NCBI GenBank assembly: GCA_947588895.1
Contig: CANQBF010000007.1
Span: forward strand, 1-41,621
Source of the DNA: an uncultured Bacilli bacterium
GTDB taxonomy: Bacteria; Bacillota_I; Bacilli_A; RF39; UBA660
Reading direction: 5' to 3'
Length of the DNA: 41,621 bases
Shown: positions 17,359 through 25,267 of the stretch, piece by piece
Position numbering within the stretch: the stretch's first letter is position 1
Layout: each line of letters begins with the position of its first letter
The notes under the pieces: generated by a model
Seen by the model: the letters and a program-made list of their open reading frames with translations, nothing else
Database searches by the model: none
Told to the model about the DNA's origin: nothing
Program-made: the position numbers and the translations under genes

Positions 17359-17682
17359 GTGAATAATTATTTAATACCTGCAAATACCAAAAAATCACAA
17401 TATATTTTAGGATTTTTTACTAGAACTGATTTAATATTATTTACTATTGGCTGTTTATGGTCATTTGCGATGATTTTAATAGTTAAAGAAGCTAATTTAT
17501 TTGTTTTAATTATTTGTATGTTACCAGCGTTTATTTCAGCGTTTTTAGTTATGCCAGTACCTAATTATCATAATGTACTGCAAGTTTTAACAAATATATT
17601 TAATTTTTATACAAATAGAAGAAAGTATTATTGGAGAGGTTGGTGTGTATATGAAAGATTCGGCTCAAGCGACAAGCAATAG
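17359..17682 (+). CDS. prgI: PrgI/VirB3-like T4SS protein
   Basis: 107 aa with the PrgI-family layout seen upstream of VirB4 in Gram-positive conjugation systems: a polar N-terminus (YLIPANTKKSQYILGFFT), two adjacent helices (about 24-62), then a basic segment ending NRRKYYWRGWCVYE. VirB3/PrgI docks the VirB4 ATPase at the membrane. The GTG start is fixed by AAAGGAGG eight bases upstream. The reading frame overlaps the next gene by about 30 bases. Confidence 0.85.
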   Translation: MNNYLIPANTKKSQYILGFFTRTDLILFTIGCLWSFAMILIVKEANLFVLIICMLPAFISAFLVMPVPNYHNVLQVLTNIFNFYTNRRKYYWRGWCVYERFGSSDKQ

Positions 17683-18214
17683 CAAATATACTGATTCTTG
17701 GATGCCAGTAAAACAAATTATTAATGGAATGATTCAACTTGATAATGGTTATTATGTAACGGGAGTAAAAGTTTATCCAAGAAATATTTTTATCATGGAT
17801 GAACAATCACAAAATGCGATTATTTATAACTTAAGAAATTTTTATAATACAATTGATTTTGAATTTTGGTTAATAATTGCTGATCGTCCTGTAGATATTA
17901 ATTTATATTTAGCTGAATTACAAAAACAATATAATAACACTACTAATGGAGCAACAAGAAAAATTATCCTTCAAGATATAAATAAAGCTAATCAATTTAT
18001 GAATTTAGAGTATAATGTTGTTGATACAGAATATTATATTTTATTCCAAGAAAAAAGATTGGAATTATTACAAAAGAAATTACACAATATCATAAGTGGT
18101 TTAGCATCATGTGGACTTCAATCATCTCAAACAAGTAATAGTGATTTAAGAATGGTACTTGATAATCTTCTTAATGGAGGAGAAACAAGTAATTTTGGAA
18201 CGGTGATGAGTTAA
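17651..18214 (+). CDS. VirB4 N-terminal half as separate protein (TraC-like domain)
   Basis: 187 aa from ATG 17651 (GTG 17645 is an alternative; GGAGAGG at 17633-17639 fits either). It has no P-loop. Layout and content (DSWMPVKQIINGMIQLDNGYYVTGVKV, then an alpha/beta region and IAD...YLAELQKQ) correspond to the N-terminal domain that precedes the ATPase part of VirB4/TrsE-type proteins. It ends with TAATG, overlapping the start of the ATPase gene. I read the pair as a split VirB4 whose halves act together. Confidence 0.7.
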   Translation: MKDSAQATSNSKYTDSWMPVKQIINGMIQLDNGYYVTGVKVYPRNIFIMDEQSQNAIIYNLRNFYNTIDFEFWLIIADRPVDINLYLAELQKQYNNTTNGATRKIILQDINKANQFMNLEYNVVDTEYYILFQEKRLELLQKKLHNIISGLASCGLQSSQTSNSDLRMVLDNLLNGGETSNFGTVMS

Positions 18215-19995
18215 TGAATAAGAATGAAATTGCTCCAAAAGGAATGGAGTTTAAACCTACTGAATTTCGTATTGGTGGTAAATATTCCACTATAATGACC
18301 ATAATTACTTTTCCAAAAAATATTTATGTTGGATATTTATCTGATATAACTAATATATCTGGAGTAAAAGTTGTTATCAAACATATTCCAATTCAATTTG
18401 AAATATTAAGAAAAATGATTAATAAAGAAGTTGCTGATTTAAAGACAAGACATCAATCTGAAAAAGACCAAACAATGGCTGAAAAGATACGTCAAGATTA
18501 TGAATCACTTGAACAATTTGTTAGTATGCTTGCTGCAACTCAAGCTCGAATATTTGATTTTCAAATGCATTTAATGATAACTGCTAATAGTAAAGAAGAA
18601 TTAGAAATTAAAAAGATGGAAGTTAAAAGTTATTTAAATGCTTTAGGTATGGGTGGAATATCTTTAATGTTTGAACAAGAAAAAGTTTTAAAAAGTATTG
18701 TACCTATTTTTGGCAAACAAGATATTGAAACAAGAATTGGAACCCCAATTCCATCAATAACAATGGCAGCGATGTATCCTTTTGTTTTTGATAGTATTAA
18801 AGATCCAGGTAATTCATGTTTATTTGGAATGGACTTTTCTGGTGGTGTAGTCTTATTTAATCAATTTTTATATCAAATAAAAAAAGAAAATAATCGTAAT
18901 AATGCTAATATTATCTTACTTGGTACATCAGGAAGTGGTAAATCAACGGCAGCTAAATTGCTTTTAAGAACGCATATTAGAAATGGTTGTAAAATTGTTG
19001 CTATTGACCCAGAAGGTGAACTTGGGGATATGACAAGAGCCTTTGGTGGTGACTTCTTAGATTTAGGTAAAGGTGGAGAATTTGGAATGATTAATCCACT
19101 TGAAATCGTTGTAGATGTTGATGAAGAAGAAATTAATCAAGGACTTGGATATACTGTTTTAACTCGTACTTTACAACAATTAAAAGCCTTTATGAAATAT
19201 TATAATCCATCAATTGAAGAAGATGTTTTAACATTATTTAGTGAAGTAGTACAAGATACTTATAAAAGATATAAAATTGATTATAATACTGATTTTACTA
19301 AACTTACAAGTGGTATGTTCCCAACTTTTGATGATGTATATGCAACCATTAAAGGAAGATTATTATCCATGGTTGATGCGACACATGAACGTGATGTAAT
19401 GGAAAGACTAGAACTTAAAATAAGACCTTTAGTTCAAGAATTAAGGTATTATTTTACTGGACATACTACCATTCAAATTAATAGTGATTTTATAGTATTT
19501 AATATAAAAGAATTAATGAATAGTGATGAAAATATTAAAAATGCTTTATTCTTTAACATTTTAAAATATGCTTGGGGCTTATGTTTAGATAAAGATGTTA
19601 ATACCATTATGATGGTTGATGAAGCCCATGTTTTACTTGCATCTCATAATGAACTAGGAGCTGAATTCTTAGCCCAAATTCAAAGACGTAGTCGTAAGTA
19701 TAACACAGGTACAATAATTATTACCCAACAACCAACAGACTTTGCCTCACCAACAATTATTCAACATGGAAAAGCTATATTTGATAACGCATCATATTAT
19801 TTAGTAATGTCACTTAGAAAACAAGCTGTTGATGATTTAGCTCAATTAATTGATTTAAATGAAAGTGAAAAAGAAAGTATTAAAGTGTACCCACAAGGTC
19901 AAGGATTATTTATATGTGGTAATAGAAGAATGCGAATAAGTGTTGTTGTAACTCAAGAAGAATTAGATTCATTTGGCTCAGGTGGTGGATATTAA
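18214..19995 (+). CDS. virB4: VirB4-type T4SS ATPase, C-terminal portion
   Basis: 593 aa. It energises T4SS assembly and transport at the cytosolic membrane face. Residues about 1-225 hold the rest of the VirB4 N-terminal region. Walker A is GTSGSGKST (about 237-245), followed by IVAIDPEGELGDM. Walker B is TIMMVDEAH (Asp about 469, Glu 470). QRRSRKYNTGTIIITQQPTDF is the conserved motif C region. It ends in a Gly-rich tail. It starts inside the stop of the upstream half (TAATG). A GTAA-loop terminator follows. Confidence 0.93.
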   Translation: MNKNEIAPKGMEFKPTEFRIGGKYSTIMTIITFPKNIYVGYLSDITNISGVKVVIKHIPIQFEILRKMINKEVADLKTRHQSEKDQTMAEKIRQDYESLEQFVSMLAATQARIFDFQMHLMITANSKEELEIKKMEVKSYLNALGMGGISLMFEQEKVLKSIVPIFGKQDIETRIGTPIPSITMAAMYPFVFDSIKDPGNSCLFGMDFSGGVVLFNQFLYQIKKENNRNNANIILLGTSGSGKSTAAKLLLRTHIRNGCKIVAIDPEGELGDMTRAFGGDFLDLGKGGEFGMINPLEIVVDVDEEEINQGLGYTVLTRTLQQLKAFMKYYNPSIEEDVLTLFSEVVQDTYKRYKIDYNTDFTKLTSGMFPTFDDVYATIKGRLLSMVDATHERDVMERLELKIRPLVQELRYYFTGHTTIQINSDFIVFNIKELMNSDENIKNALFFNILKYAWGLCLDKDVNTIMMVDEAHVLLASHNELGAEFLAQIQRRSRKYNTGTIIITQQPTDFASPTIIQHGKAIFDNASYYLVMSLRKQAVDDLAQLIDLNESEKESIKVYPQGQGLFICGNRRMRISVVVTQEELDSFGSGGGY

Positions 19996-20017
19996 ACTAG
20001 GGTAACCTAGTTTTTTT
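19994..20017 (+). terminator. Rho-independent terminator with GTAA loop
   Basis: AAACTAGG, GTAA, CCTAGTTT, then T run. It follows virB4 directly. Confidence 0.88.
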
Positions 20018-20047
20018 CACGTTTAGCTTTAATTTAACTTATAATTA

Positions 20048-20056
20048 TGCTAGAAT
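20048..20056 (+). promoter_or_regulatory. Extended -10 promoter for wall hydrolase gene
   Basis: TGCTAGAAT. The -35 region is only weakly matched. The predicted start near 20062 excludes the track's ATG at 20057. Confidence 0.5.
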
Positions 20057-20077
20057 ATGTACGTAGGTGGTTTCTTT

Positions 20078-22027
20078 ATGCAATATGATAGAATTATTGA
20101 TAAAGCAAAAAAATTAGGATTAAATACGGATAATATTGAAACTAAAGAAGCAAAAGTAAAAGCTATTGCTGGTGCTTTAAATTTCAAGAATTTTAATATT
20201 GATAAAGATTTAAATACTTTAGAAACCAAATTGGATAATAATATATACGAAAAAGAAAAAGAAGCAAAGATAAATCAAGTTGAAGATTTATATGATAATT
20301 TTCATAAAATTCGTAAAAATACTGAAGATGATGACTATGTAGAAAATGATAATAATAATACTGAAGATATAAATGAAGATGATGATTATGAAGAACATCA
20401 AACGCCAAGAAAAATTAAAAATGAAGAAGATAATTATGATGATTTAGAAAGAAATGCTAATAATAGAGAAAATAGAATTAGTAATATTAAAGATAAATTA
20501 AAAAATACGCCATCATCAGTAAAACCAAATGTACCCGTTTCAAGTGCAGGAACTGGTGCTGCAAGTGTTACTGGTGCAGGTGCCGCCGCGGGTGCAGGTA
20601 CTGCTGCTGGAGCTGGAGCCGCCGCAACTGGTACTACTGCTGCTGGAGCTGCAACTGCGAGTGCAGGTGCTGCTGCAACTGGTGGAATAGCTGCTGCTAT
20701 TGCTCCTGCTTTACCGGTTATTTTAATTATTGTAGGTATATTATTATTAATAATTATAATTGTAATAATTTTTATTAAATTAAATGATAATGTAAGTAAT
20801 AGTTATATAAATAGTTGTGATGGGATGTCTTTATCGCAAACATCACTTAATAAAAGCGAATTTGTTGAAAAATTAACAGCATATTATGCCGAAAGTGAAA
20901 GACCTGGTGCTAAAATTTTTATTGATAATGCTGAAACAATATATGAATTATCAACTAATAATGGAATTAATCCTGAGTTAGTGGTTATAAGAGCTAATAG
21001 AGAAGGTTTTTCACCAAGTGGAAATGCTGATGCCTTAAGTAGTAATCCAAGTTTAGCTGAATATTATAATTATTGGGGATTAGGTTGTAATAATACAATT
21101 AATAGTTTAAGTGAATGTTCTAATTATGAATCTTTTGAAGACGGACTATTAGGATTTATTAATAATTTATTAGATCATGGATATGTAACAGTTTCTGATA
21201 TGATGTCTAAATACTCTAGTATAGGTGAATTTTGGTATAATCCTGGAAATTCTGGATTAGGTGGATGTTATTATTTTGATTATATGAAAGAATACATGAG
21301 TGAAGATAGAGTTAAGATTGTTGAAAATGCTTGTTCACTTGGAAATAAATGTGAAAAGAATGCTAATGAAAATTGTGTAAAGACAACTGATGAAGATAAA
21401 AAAGCTTATACTAAATATCAAGTATCTAAAATGGTTGCAGATAGAGAAACGATATTCGGTATACCAGCAGATGTTTGTAATCTTAATGCTGAAGGATGTA
21501 CCATTTATGGTCAAAATGATCCAAGATGGAATCAATTACCACTTGGAAGGGGTAATACAGGTACACTAATGGGCTCATATGGTTGTGCAGTTACATCTTT
21601 AGCAATTGCTATTTCTTGTTCAGGTACTGAAGTTACGATTCCAAATTTTGATGCTGGTGAATTTGTCAAAGCTTTAAATCAATATGGTTGTTTTGATTCT
21701 AGTGGTCAAATAAATTGGAGATGTGCAGGTATTCAAGAAGTGGCTCCAAATATTACATTTATAGATAGTTTTGATACTAGAGAAAAAAGTGATGCACAAA
21801 TTATTAATGAAGTAAATTCTTATGATCCAAATCAATATTTCGTTTTATTACATTATTTTAATAATGAACATAAAAAAGGTCACTTTGTTGTATACACATC
21901 TACAAGTGGTAAATATTTTACAGTTAAAGATCCAGCAAGTGGTGGTATTGTTAATAATATTTTAGTAAGTGATGTAGTCGCATATAAAGTATTTAGTTAT
22001 AAAGGAGTAGACAATGGACAAGAGTAA
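20078..22027 (+). CDS. Two-domain cell-wall hydrolase: glucosaminidase/lysozyme-like plus C39-like peptidase
   Basis: 649 aa from ATG 20078, chosen for the TAGGTGG seven bases upstream. Residues 1-145 are charged and probably disordered and cytoplasmic. An Ala/Gly-rich stretch leads into one transmembrane helix (about 211-235). The external part has a glucosaminidase/lysozyme-like domain (RANREGFSPSGN carrying the candidate catalytic Glu, then NYWGLGC) and a C39_2-type peptidase with Cys503 in SYGCAVTSLA, His602 in GHFVVYT and Asp618 in VKDPASGG. The architecture parallels the VirB1/CwlT-type hydrolases that open the wall for Gram-positive T4SS. It implies a peptidoglycan wall. The end overlaps the next gene by 14 bases. 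Confidence 0.85.
   Translation: MQYDRIIDKAKKLGLNTDNIETKEAKVKAIAGALNFKNFNIDKDLNTLETKLDNNIYEKEKEAKINQVEDLYDNFHKIRKNTEDDDYVENDNNNTEDINEDDDYEEHQTPRKIKNEEDNYDDLERNANNRENRISNIKDKLKNTPSSVKPNVPVSSAGTGAASVTGAGAAAGAGTAAGAGAAATGTTAAGAATASAGAAATGGIAAAIAPALPVILIIVGILLLIIIIVIIFIKLNDNVSNSYINSCDGMSLSQTSLNKSEFVEKLTAYYAESERPGAKIFIDNAETIYELSTNNGINPELVVIRANREGFSPSGNADALSSNPSLAEYYNYWGLGCNNTINSLSECSNYESFEDGLLGFINNLLDHGYVTVSDMMSKYSSIGEFWYNPGNSGLGGCYYFDYMKEYMSEDRVKIVENACSLGNKCEKNANENCVKTTDEDKKAYTKYQVSKMVADRETIFGIPADVCNLNAEGCTIYGQNDPRWNQLPLGRGNTGTLMGSYGCAVTSLAIAISCSGTEVTIPNFDAGEFVKALNQYGCFDSSGQINWRCAGIQEVAPNITFIDSFDTREKSDAQIINEVNSYDPNQYFVLLHYFNNEHKKGHFVVYTSTSGKYFTVKDPASGGIVNNILVSDVVAYKVFSYKGVDNGQE
20531..20712 (+). 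repeat. Ala/Gly-rich low-complexity coding segment
   Basis: Dense GCT/GCA/GCC/GGT codons give an Ala/Gly/Thr-rich linker (GAGAAAGAGTAAGAGAA and similar) just before the membrane helix. It is locally much richer in G+C than its surroundings, with the AT-poor string gccgccgcgggtgcagg. Confidence 0.75.
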
Positions 22028-22847
22028 ATTAAAGATTATTGGGTTCTTATTTGGAGGTTTATTTATTGTTTGTATATTAGTATTATTATTGAATAATCCC
22101 TTAAATGATAATAATACTAATACTCCTAGTTATGAAAATAATAATGACAATAATAGTAATGTTAATCCATCAACTCCAAAGATATATGATTATCTTATTA
22201 TAAGTAATACCGATATGTTTAGAGTAGATAATGGTAAATTTAAAAGATTAGATAAATTACAAAATGTTAGTCAACAATTCTATACTTATGTTGATGGAAG
22301 ATATTTAGGTAAATATAATTTAAAATTAGGTAAAGTATGGAATTTATTTAATAATAATGGTAAATATGTTAGTTACGAGGGAAATTTATTTGCTTACACA
22401 GGAAATGATTTAAATATTAATGTTAGAAATATTGAATATACTACTATTAATAATAGTGATTTAAATGAAATTATTAATGAAATGGGAATGAAGATTGATA
22501 TAAATACTTTATTTATTAATGAAAAAATAAGTGTTGATATTGATAGTAATGGTATAGTAGATGAAATAATATCAGTATCTAATGCTGAAATTAGTGATAA
22601 TAATAATTTAGATAAATATTTTAATTTAGTTTATGTTAAATTAAATGGAATAAAAGAAGTTATAATAAAAGAAGATATAGCTATAGAAGATTTAATGAAA
22701 TCTCCTAGTTATCATATAAATTACTTATTAAATATAAATAATATCAATAGTATTTTAATTGAAGAAGGATATTTTTCAGAAGGTGGAAATACTAAAAATA
22801 TTATGTATCAATTAATTGATGATAAATTTACATTAATTGTAAAATAA
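22014..22847 (+). CDS. Membrane-anchored extracytoplasmic protein of unknown function
   Basis: 277 aa. A short basic N-terminus, one helix (about 8-26), an Asn-rich linker (about 30-55), then an external domain of about 220 residues without Cys. The segment DIDSNGIVDEII resembles the DxDxNGxxDEI calcium-loop-like motif of FG-GAP/dockerin-type domains, and this is only a local match. It overlaps the wall-hydrolase gene by 14 bases, so the two are coupled. By position it could play the bitopic VirB8/TcpC role, but I see no sequence proof. Confidence 0.7.
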   Translation: MDKSKLKIIGFLFGGLFIVCILVLLLNNPLNDNNTNTPSYENNNDNNSNVNPSTPKIYDYLIISNTDMFRVDNGKFKRLDKLQNVSQQFYTYVDGRYLGKYNLKLGKVWNLFNNNGKYVSYEGNLFAYTGNDLNINVRNIEYTTINNSDLNEIINEMGMKIDINTLFINEKISVDIDSNGIVDEIISVSNAEISDNNNLDKYFNLVYVKLNGIKEVIIKEDIAIEDLMKSPSYHINYLLNINNINSILIEEGYFSEGGNTKNIMYQLIDDKFTLIVK

Positions 22848-22860
22848 ACTTTATTTTACA
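22838..22860. repeat. Perfect 11-bp inverted repeat at gene end
   Basis: TGTAAAATAAA, one central C, TTTATTTTACA. It contains the stop codon of the 22014 gene. It lacks a T run afterwards, so it is not a standard terminator. It may slow or process the transcript, or bind a protein. Confidence 0.5.
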
Positions 22861-22904
22861 TAATATTTGCTATATAATATTAACTGTTTTATAAGTTATT
22901 TTTA

Positions 22905-22933
22905 TAGACTTTGTTATTACGATTTGATAAAAT
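22905..22933 (+). promoter_or_regulatory. Promoter with extended -10 for virD4
   Basis: TAGACT, 17-bp spacer, TAAAAT preceded by TGA. The predicted start near 22940 supports the TTG at 22957 over the TTG at 22942. Confidence 0.55.
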
Positions 22934-22956
22934 ATTATTAGTTGGGGATGATTGTT

Positions 22957-25185
22957 TTGAAGTTTAAAGTTGAGCCTAAAGATTGGTTAATATTTGTACT
23001 TTATTGTATAATTTTGTTATATTTAGTAGCACTTGCAGTGTCTAATTTATTTAGTTTAATGAAAACTGGTACTTTTTCAGGCTTTTTACCTATTAGTGCT
23101 TTTTCTAAAGAATATATTGGATTTACTATTTTTGGCTTTATTGGAGCATTAGTTTTTATTTTTACGAGTGTTTCTGATTATATTTTTAGTAAAGAAAAAG
23201 GCAAAGGTGTTGGTCTTAAGATAACTGATGAAAAACCAAGTGATGGTTATGCTAGATGGGCTAAAGATAAAGAAATAAAAGAGGGAACAGGAGTAGAAAA
23301 GATTATACCAACTGAAAAAAATTTAAATGCTGCTGGTATACCTCTTATTAATAATGGTAAAGAAATATGGGTAGATAATGGTTCATATCACAATTTGGTT
23401 ATAGGTTCTACTGGTTCAGGTAAAACTGAAAATTTAGTTTTTCCAATGGTTAATATTTTAGCTAAAAAAGGTGAAAGTATGATTATTACTGACCCTAAAG
23501 GTGAAATATATAAGAAAACAGCTGAAAATTTAAAAGAACGTGGTTATAATGTTATTGTTTTAAATTTTAGAGAGCCAACAAAAGGAAATGCTTGGAATCC
23601 TTTAGCATTACCATATCAATATTATAAAGAAGGTAATAATGATAAAGCTACAGAATTACTAGAAGATATATCTTTAAACATTTTATATGATCCAAATAAT
23701 AAGAGTGATAGTGATTTCTGGGAGAAAGGTGCTGCTGATTATTTTTCAGGATTAGCTTTAGGTTTATTCCAAGATGCGACTGAAAAGCAAGTAAATTTAA
23801 ATAGTATTAATTACATGAGTAATGTTGGTGAAGAAAGATATGCTACAAGTAATTATATTAAAGAATACTTTAATATGAAAGGTAAAGATTCTAATGCTTA
23901 TATGTTTGCTAATACAGTAATTAATGCACCTAGTGATACTAAAGGTGGATTACTTTCTACATTTAGTCAAAAAATAAGAATGTTCTCAACCAAAGAAAAT
24001 TTATCAGAAATGTTATCATATAGTGACTTTGATATGCGTTCAATTGGTAAAGAAAAAACTGCTGTATTTATGATTATTCATGATGAAAAGAAAACATATC
24101 ATAGTTTAATGACTATCTTTATCAAACAATGTTATGAAACATTAATTGATGTTGCTCAAAGTAATGGTGGAAAACTTCAATATAGAACAAATTTTATTCT
24201 TGATGAATTTGCTAATATGCCACCACTTAAAGACGTTGATAGTATGGTTTCTGCTGCTCGTAGTAGAGATATTCGTTTTACGTTTATTATTCAAAACTAT
24301 GCCCAATTAAATGATATTTATGGGGAAAATGTTGCTCAAGTTATAAGAGGTAACTGTGGTAATTTAATTTATTTAATTAGTACAGAATTAAAAGCTTTGG
24401 AAGAAATAAGTAAAATGTGTGGAGAAGTTAAATCAAAAGATAAAGATAAAACAGCATCAACTCCATTAATAACAATTAGTGATTTGCAAAAATTAAAATT
24501 AGGAGATGCAATAATTATTAGATTACGTACTAGTCCTTTTAAAACAAAATATACTCCTAACTTTAAAATTAATTGGGGAGAAGATTATCCTGAAGGTACT
24601 TATCCAGAAAGAAAAATGCAAACTATTGAGTTATTCGATTTAAAGAAATTTGTTACTGAACAAAAATCAAAAATGATGATGAATAATCCAATGGGAAGTA
24701 ATCCTGGCATGCCATTTTCTGGTGGTATGGGTGGAGGCTTTAATCCATTTAGTAATATGGGTATGGGAATGCCTTCAAGTCCATTTGGCTTTGGGGGAAT
24801 GAATGAACCTAAAGAATTTAATAGTCCAAATAAAAATCCTCTTAATGAACCAAATTCATTAGGAGGAGGTCTTAAAGATTTAGATATCGATGCCATGATG
24901 CGTGATATTGATAAAAAATTACAAGAATTAGATGAAGAAGAAAAACGTCAAAAAGAAAAGTTAAAAGCTCAAAATGCTGAATTAATGTCTAATGCAACTA
25001 AAGAAACAAATTCTATTTTAGATAAAATAAAAGAAGAAGAGGAAGCTGAGTTATTAGATACATCGAATGAAGCTCCTAAAGAAGAACCAAAAGTTAATGT
25101 TGATGTTAATAGTGTAATTGTTAATGAAAATGTTATAACTGATGATGAATTCTTTGATGATTTCTTTAGTGATGAAGATAATTAA
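22957..25185 (+). CDS. virD4: VirD4/TraG-type coupling ATPase
   Basis: 742 aa from TTG 22957, chosen because GGGGATGAT sits at proper distance; the track begins at TTG 22942. T4SS coupling protein that recruits substrates to the channel. Two N-terminal helices (about 7-25 and 45-70), Walker A GSTGSGKT (150-157), ITDPKGEIY, and Walker B NFILDEFAN (Asp about 416) with the typical MPPLKDVDSMVSAARSRDIR. The last 190 residues are a Met/Gly/Pro-rich flexible segment followed by an acidic helical tail, longer than in simple TraG proteins. It is the last gene of the locus. Confidence 0.93.
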   Translation: MKFKVEPKDWLIFVLYCIILLYLVALAVSNLFSLMKTGTFSGFLPISAFSKEYIGFTIFGFIGALVFIFTSVSDYIFSKEKGKGVGLKITDEKPSDGYARWAKDKEIKEGTGVEKIIPTEKNLNAAGIPLINNGKEIWVDNGSYHNLVIGSTGSGKTENLVFPMVNILAKKGESMIITDPKGEIYKKTAENLKERGYNVIVLNFREPTKGNAWNPLALPYQYYKEGNNDKATELLEDISLNILYDPNNKSDSDFWEKGAADYFSGLALGLFQDATEKQVNLNSINYMSNVGEERYATSNYIKEYFNMKGKDSNAYMFANTVINAPSDTKGGLLSTFSQKIRMFSTKENLSEMLSYSDFDMRSIGKEKTAVFMIIHDEKKTYHSLMTIFIKQCYETLIDVAQSNGGKLQYRTNFILDEFANMPPLKDVDSMVSAARSRDIRFTFIIQNYAQLNDIYGENVAQVIRGNCGNLIYLISTELKALEEISKMCGEVKSKDKDKTASTPLITISDLQKLKLGDAIIIRLRTSPFKTKYTPNFKINWGEDYPEGTYPERKMQTIELFDLKKFVTEQKSKMMMNNPMGSNPGMPFSGGMGGGFNPFSNMGMGMPSSPFGFGGMNEPKEFNSPNKNPLNEPNSLGGGLKDLDIDAMMRDIDKKLQELDEEEKRQKEKLKAQNAELMSNATKETNSILDKIKEEEEAELLDTSNEAPKEEPKVNVDVNSVIVNENVITDDEFFDDFFSDEDN

Positions 25186-25209
25186 AGTGTATTAATTTAC
25201 ACTTTTTTT
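25184..25209 (+). terminator. Rho-independent terminator of virD4
   Basis: AAAGTGTA, six-base loop, TACACTTT, T run. The stem begins in the stop codon. Confidence 0.8.
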
Positions 25210-25210
25210 A

Positions 25211-25250
25211 TTGTATAAGAAAACCCCTAACTAGGGGCTTTCTTATACAA
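25211..25250 (-). terminator. Long inverted repeat, terminator for convergent minus-strand gene
   Basis: 19-base arms with a two-base centre and one mismatch. Read on the minus strand the mismatch becomes a G-U pair, and the core GCCCCTA/TAGGGG is followed by TTTTCTTAT. It lies between the ends of virD4 and the ATPase gene, so it probably terminates the minus gene and may work both ways. Confidence 0.7.
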
Positions 25251-25267
25251 TAATATTTTTCTAATAA

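Noticed and set aside
20057-20077. Upstream ATG start for the wall hydrolase
   Set aside because: It precedes the predicted transcription start and lacks a ribosome site; ATG 20078 has TAGGTGG in place.
24600-24896. 98-aa minus-strand ORF
   Set aside because: Shadow of the Met/Gly/Pro-rich tail of virD4; no ribosome site or promoter of its own.
2418-25185. Integrative conjugative element
   Set aside because: VirB4/VirD4 and a wall hydrolase fit, but relaxase, integrase and att-like repeats are not seen, and Tad genes are not typical cargo.
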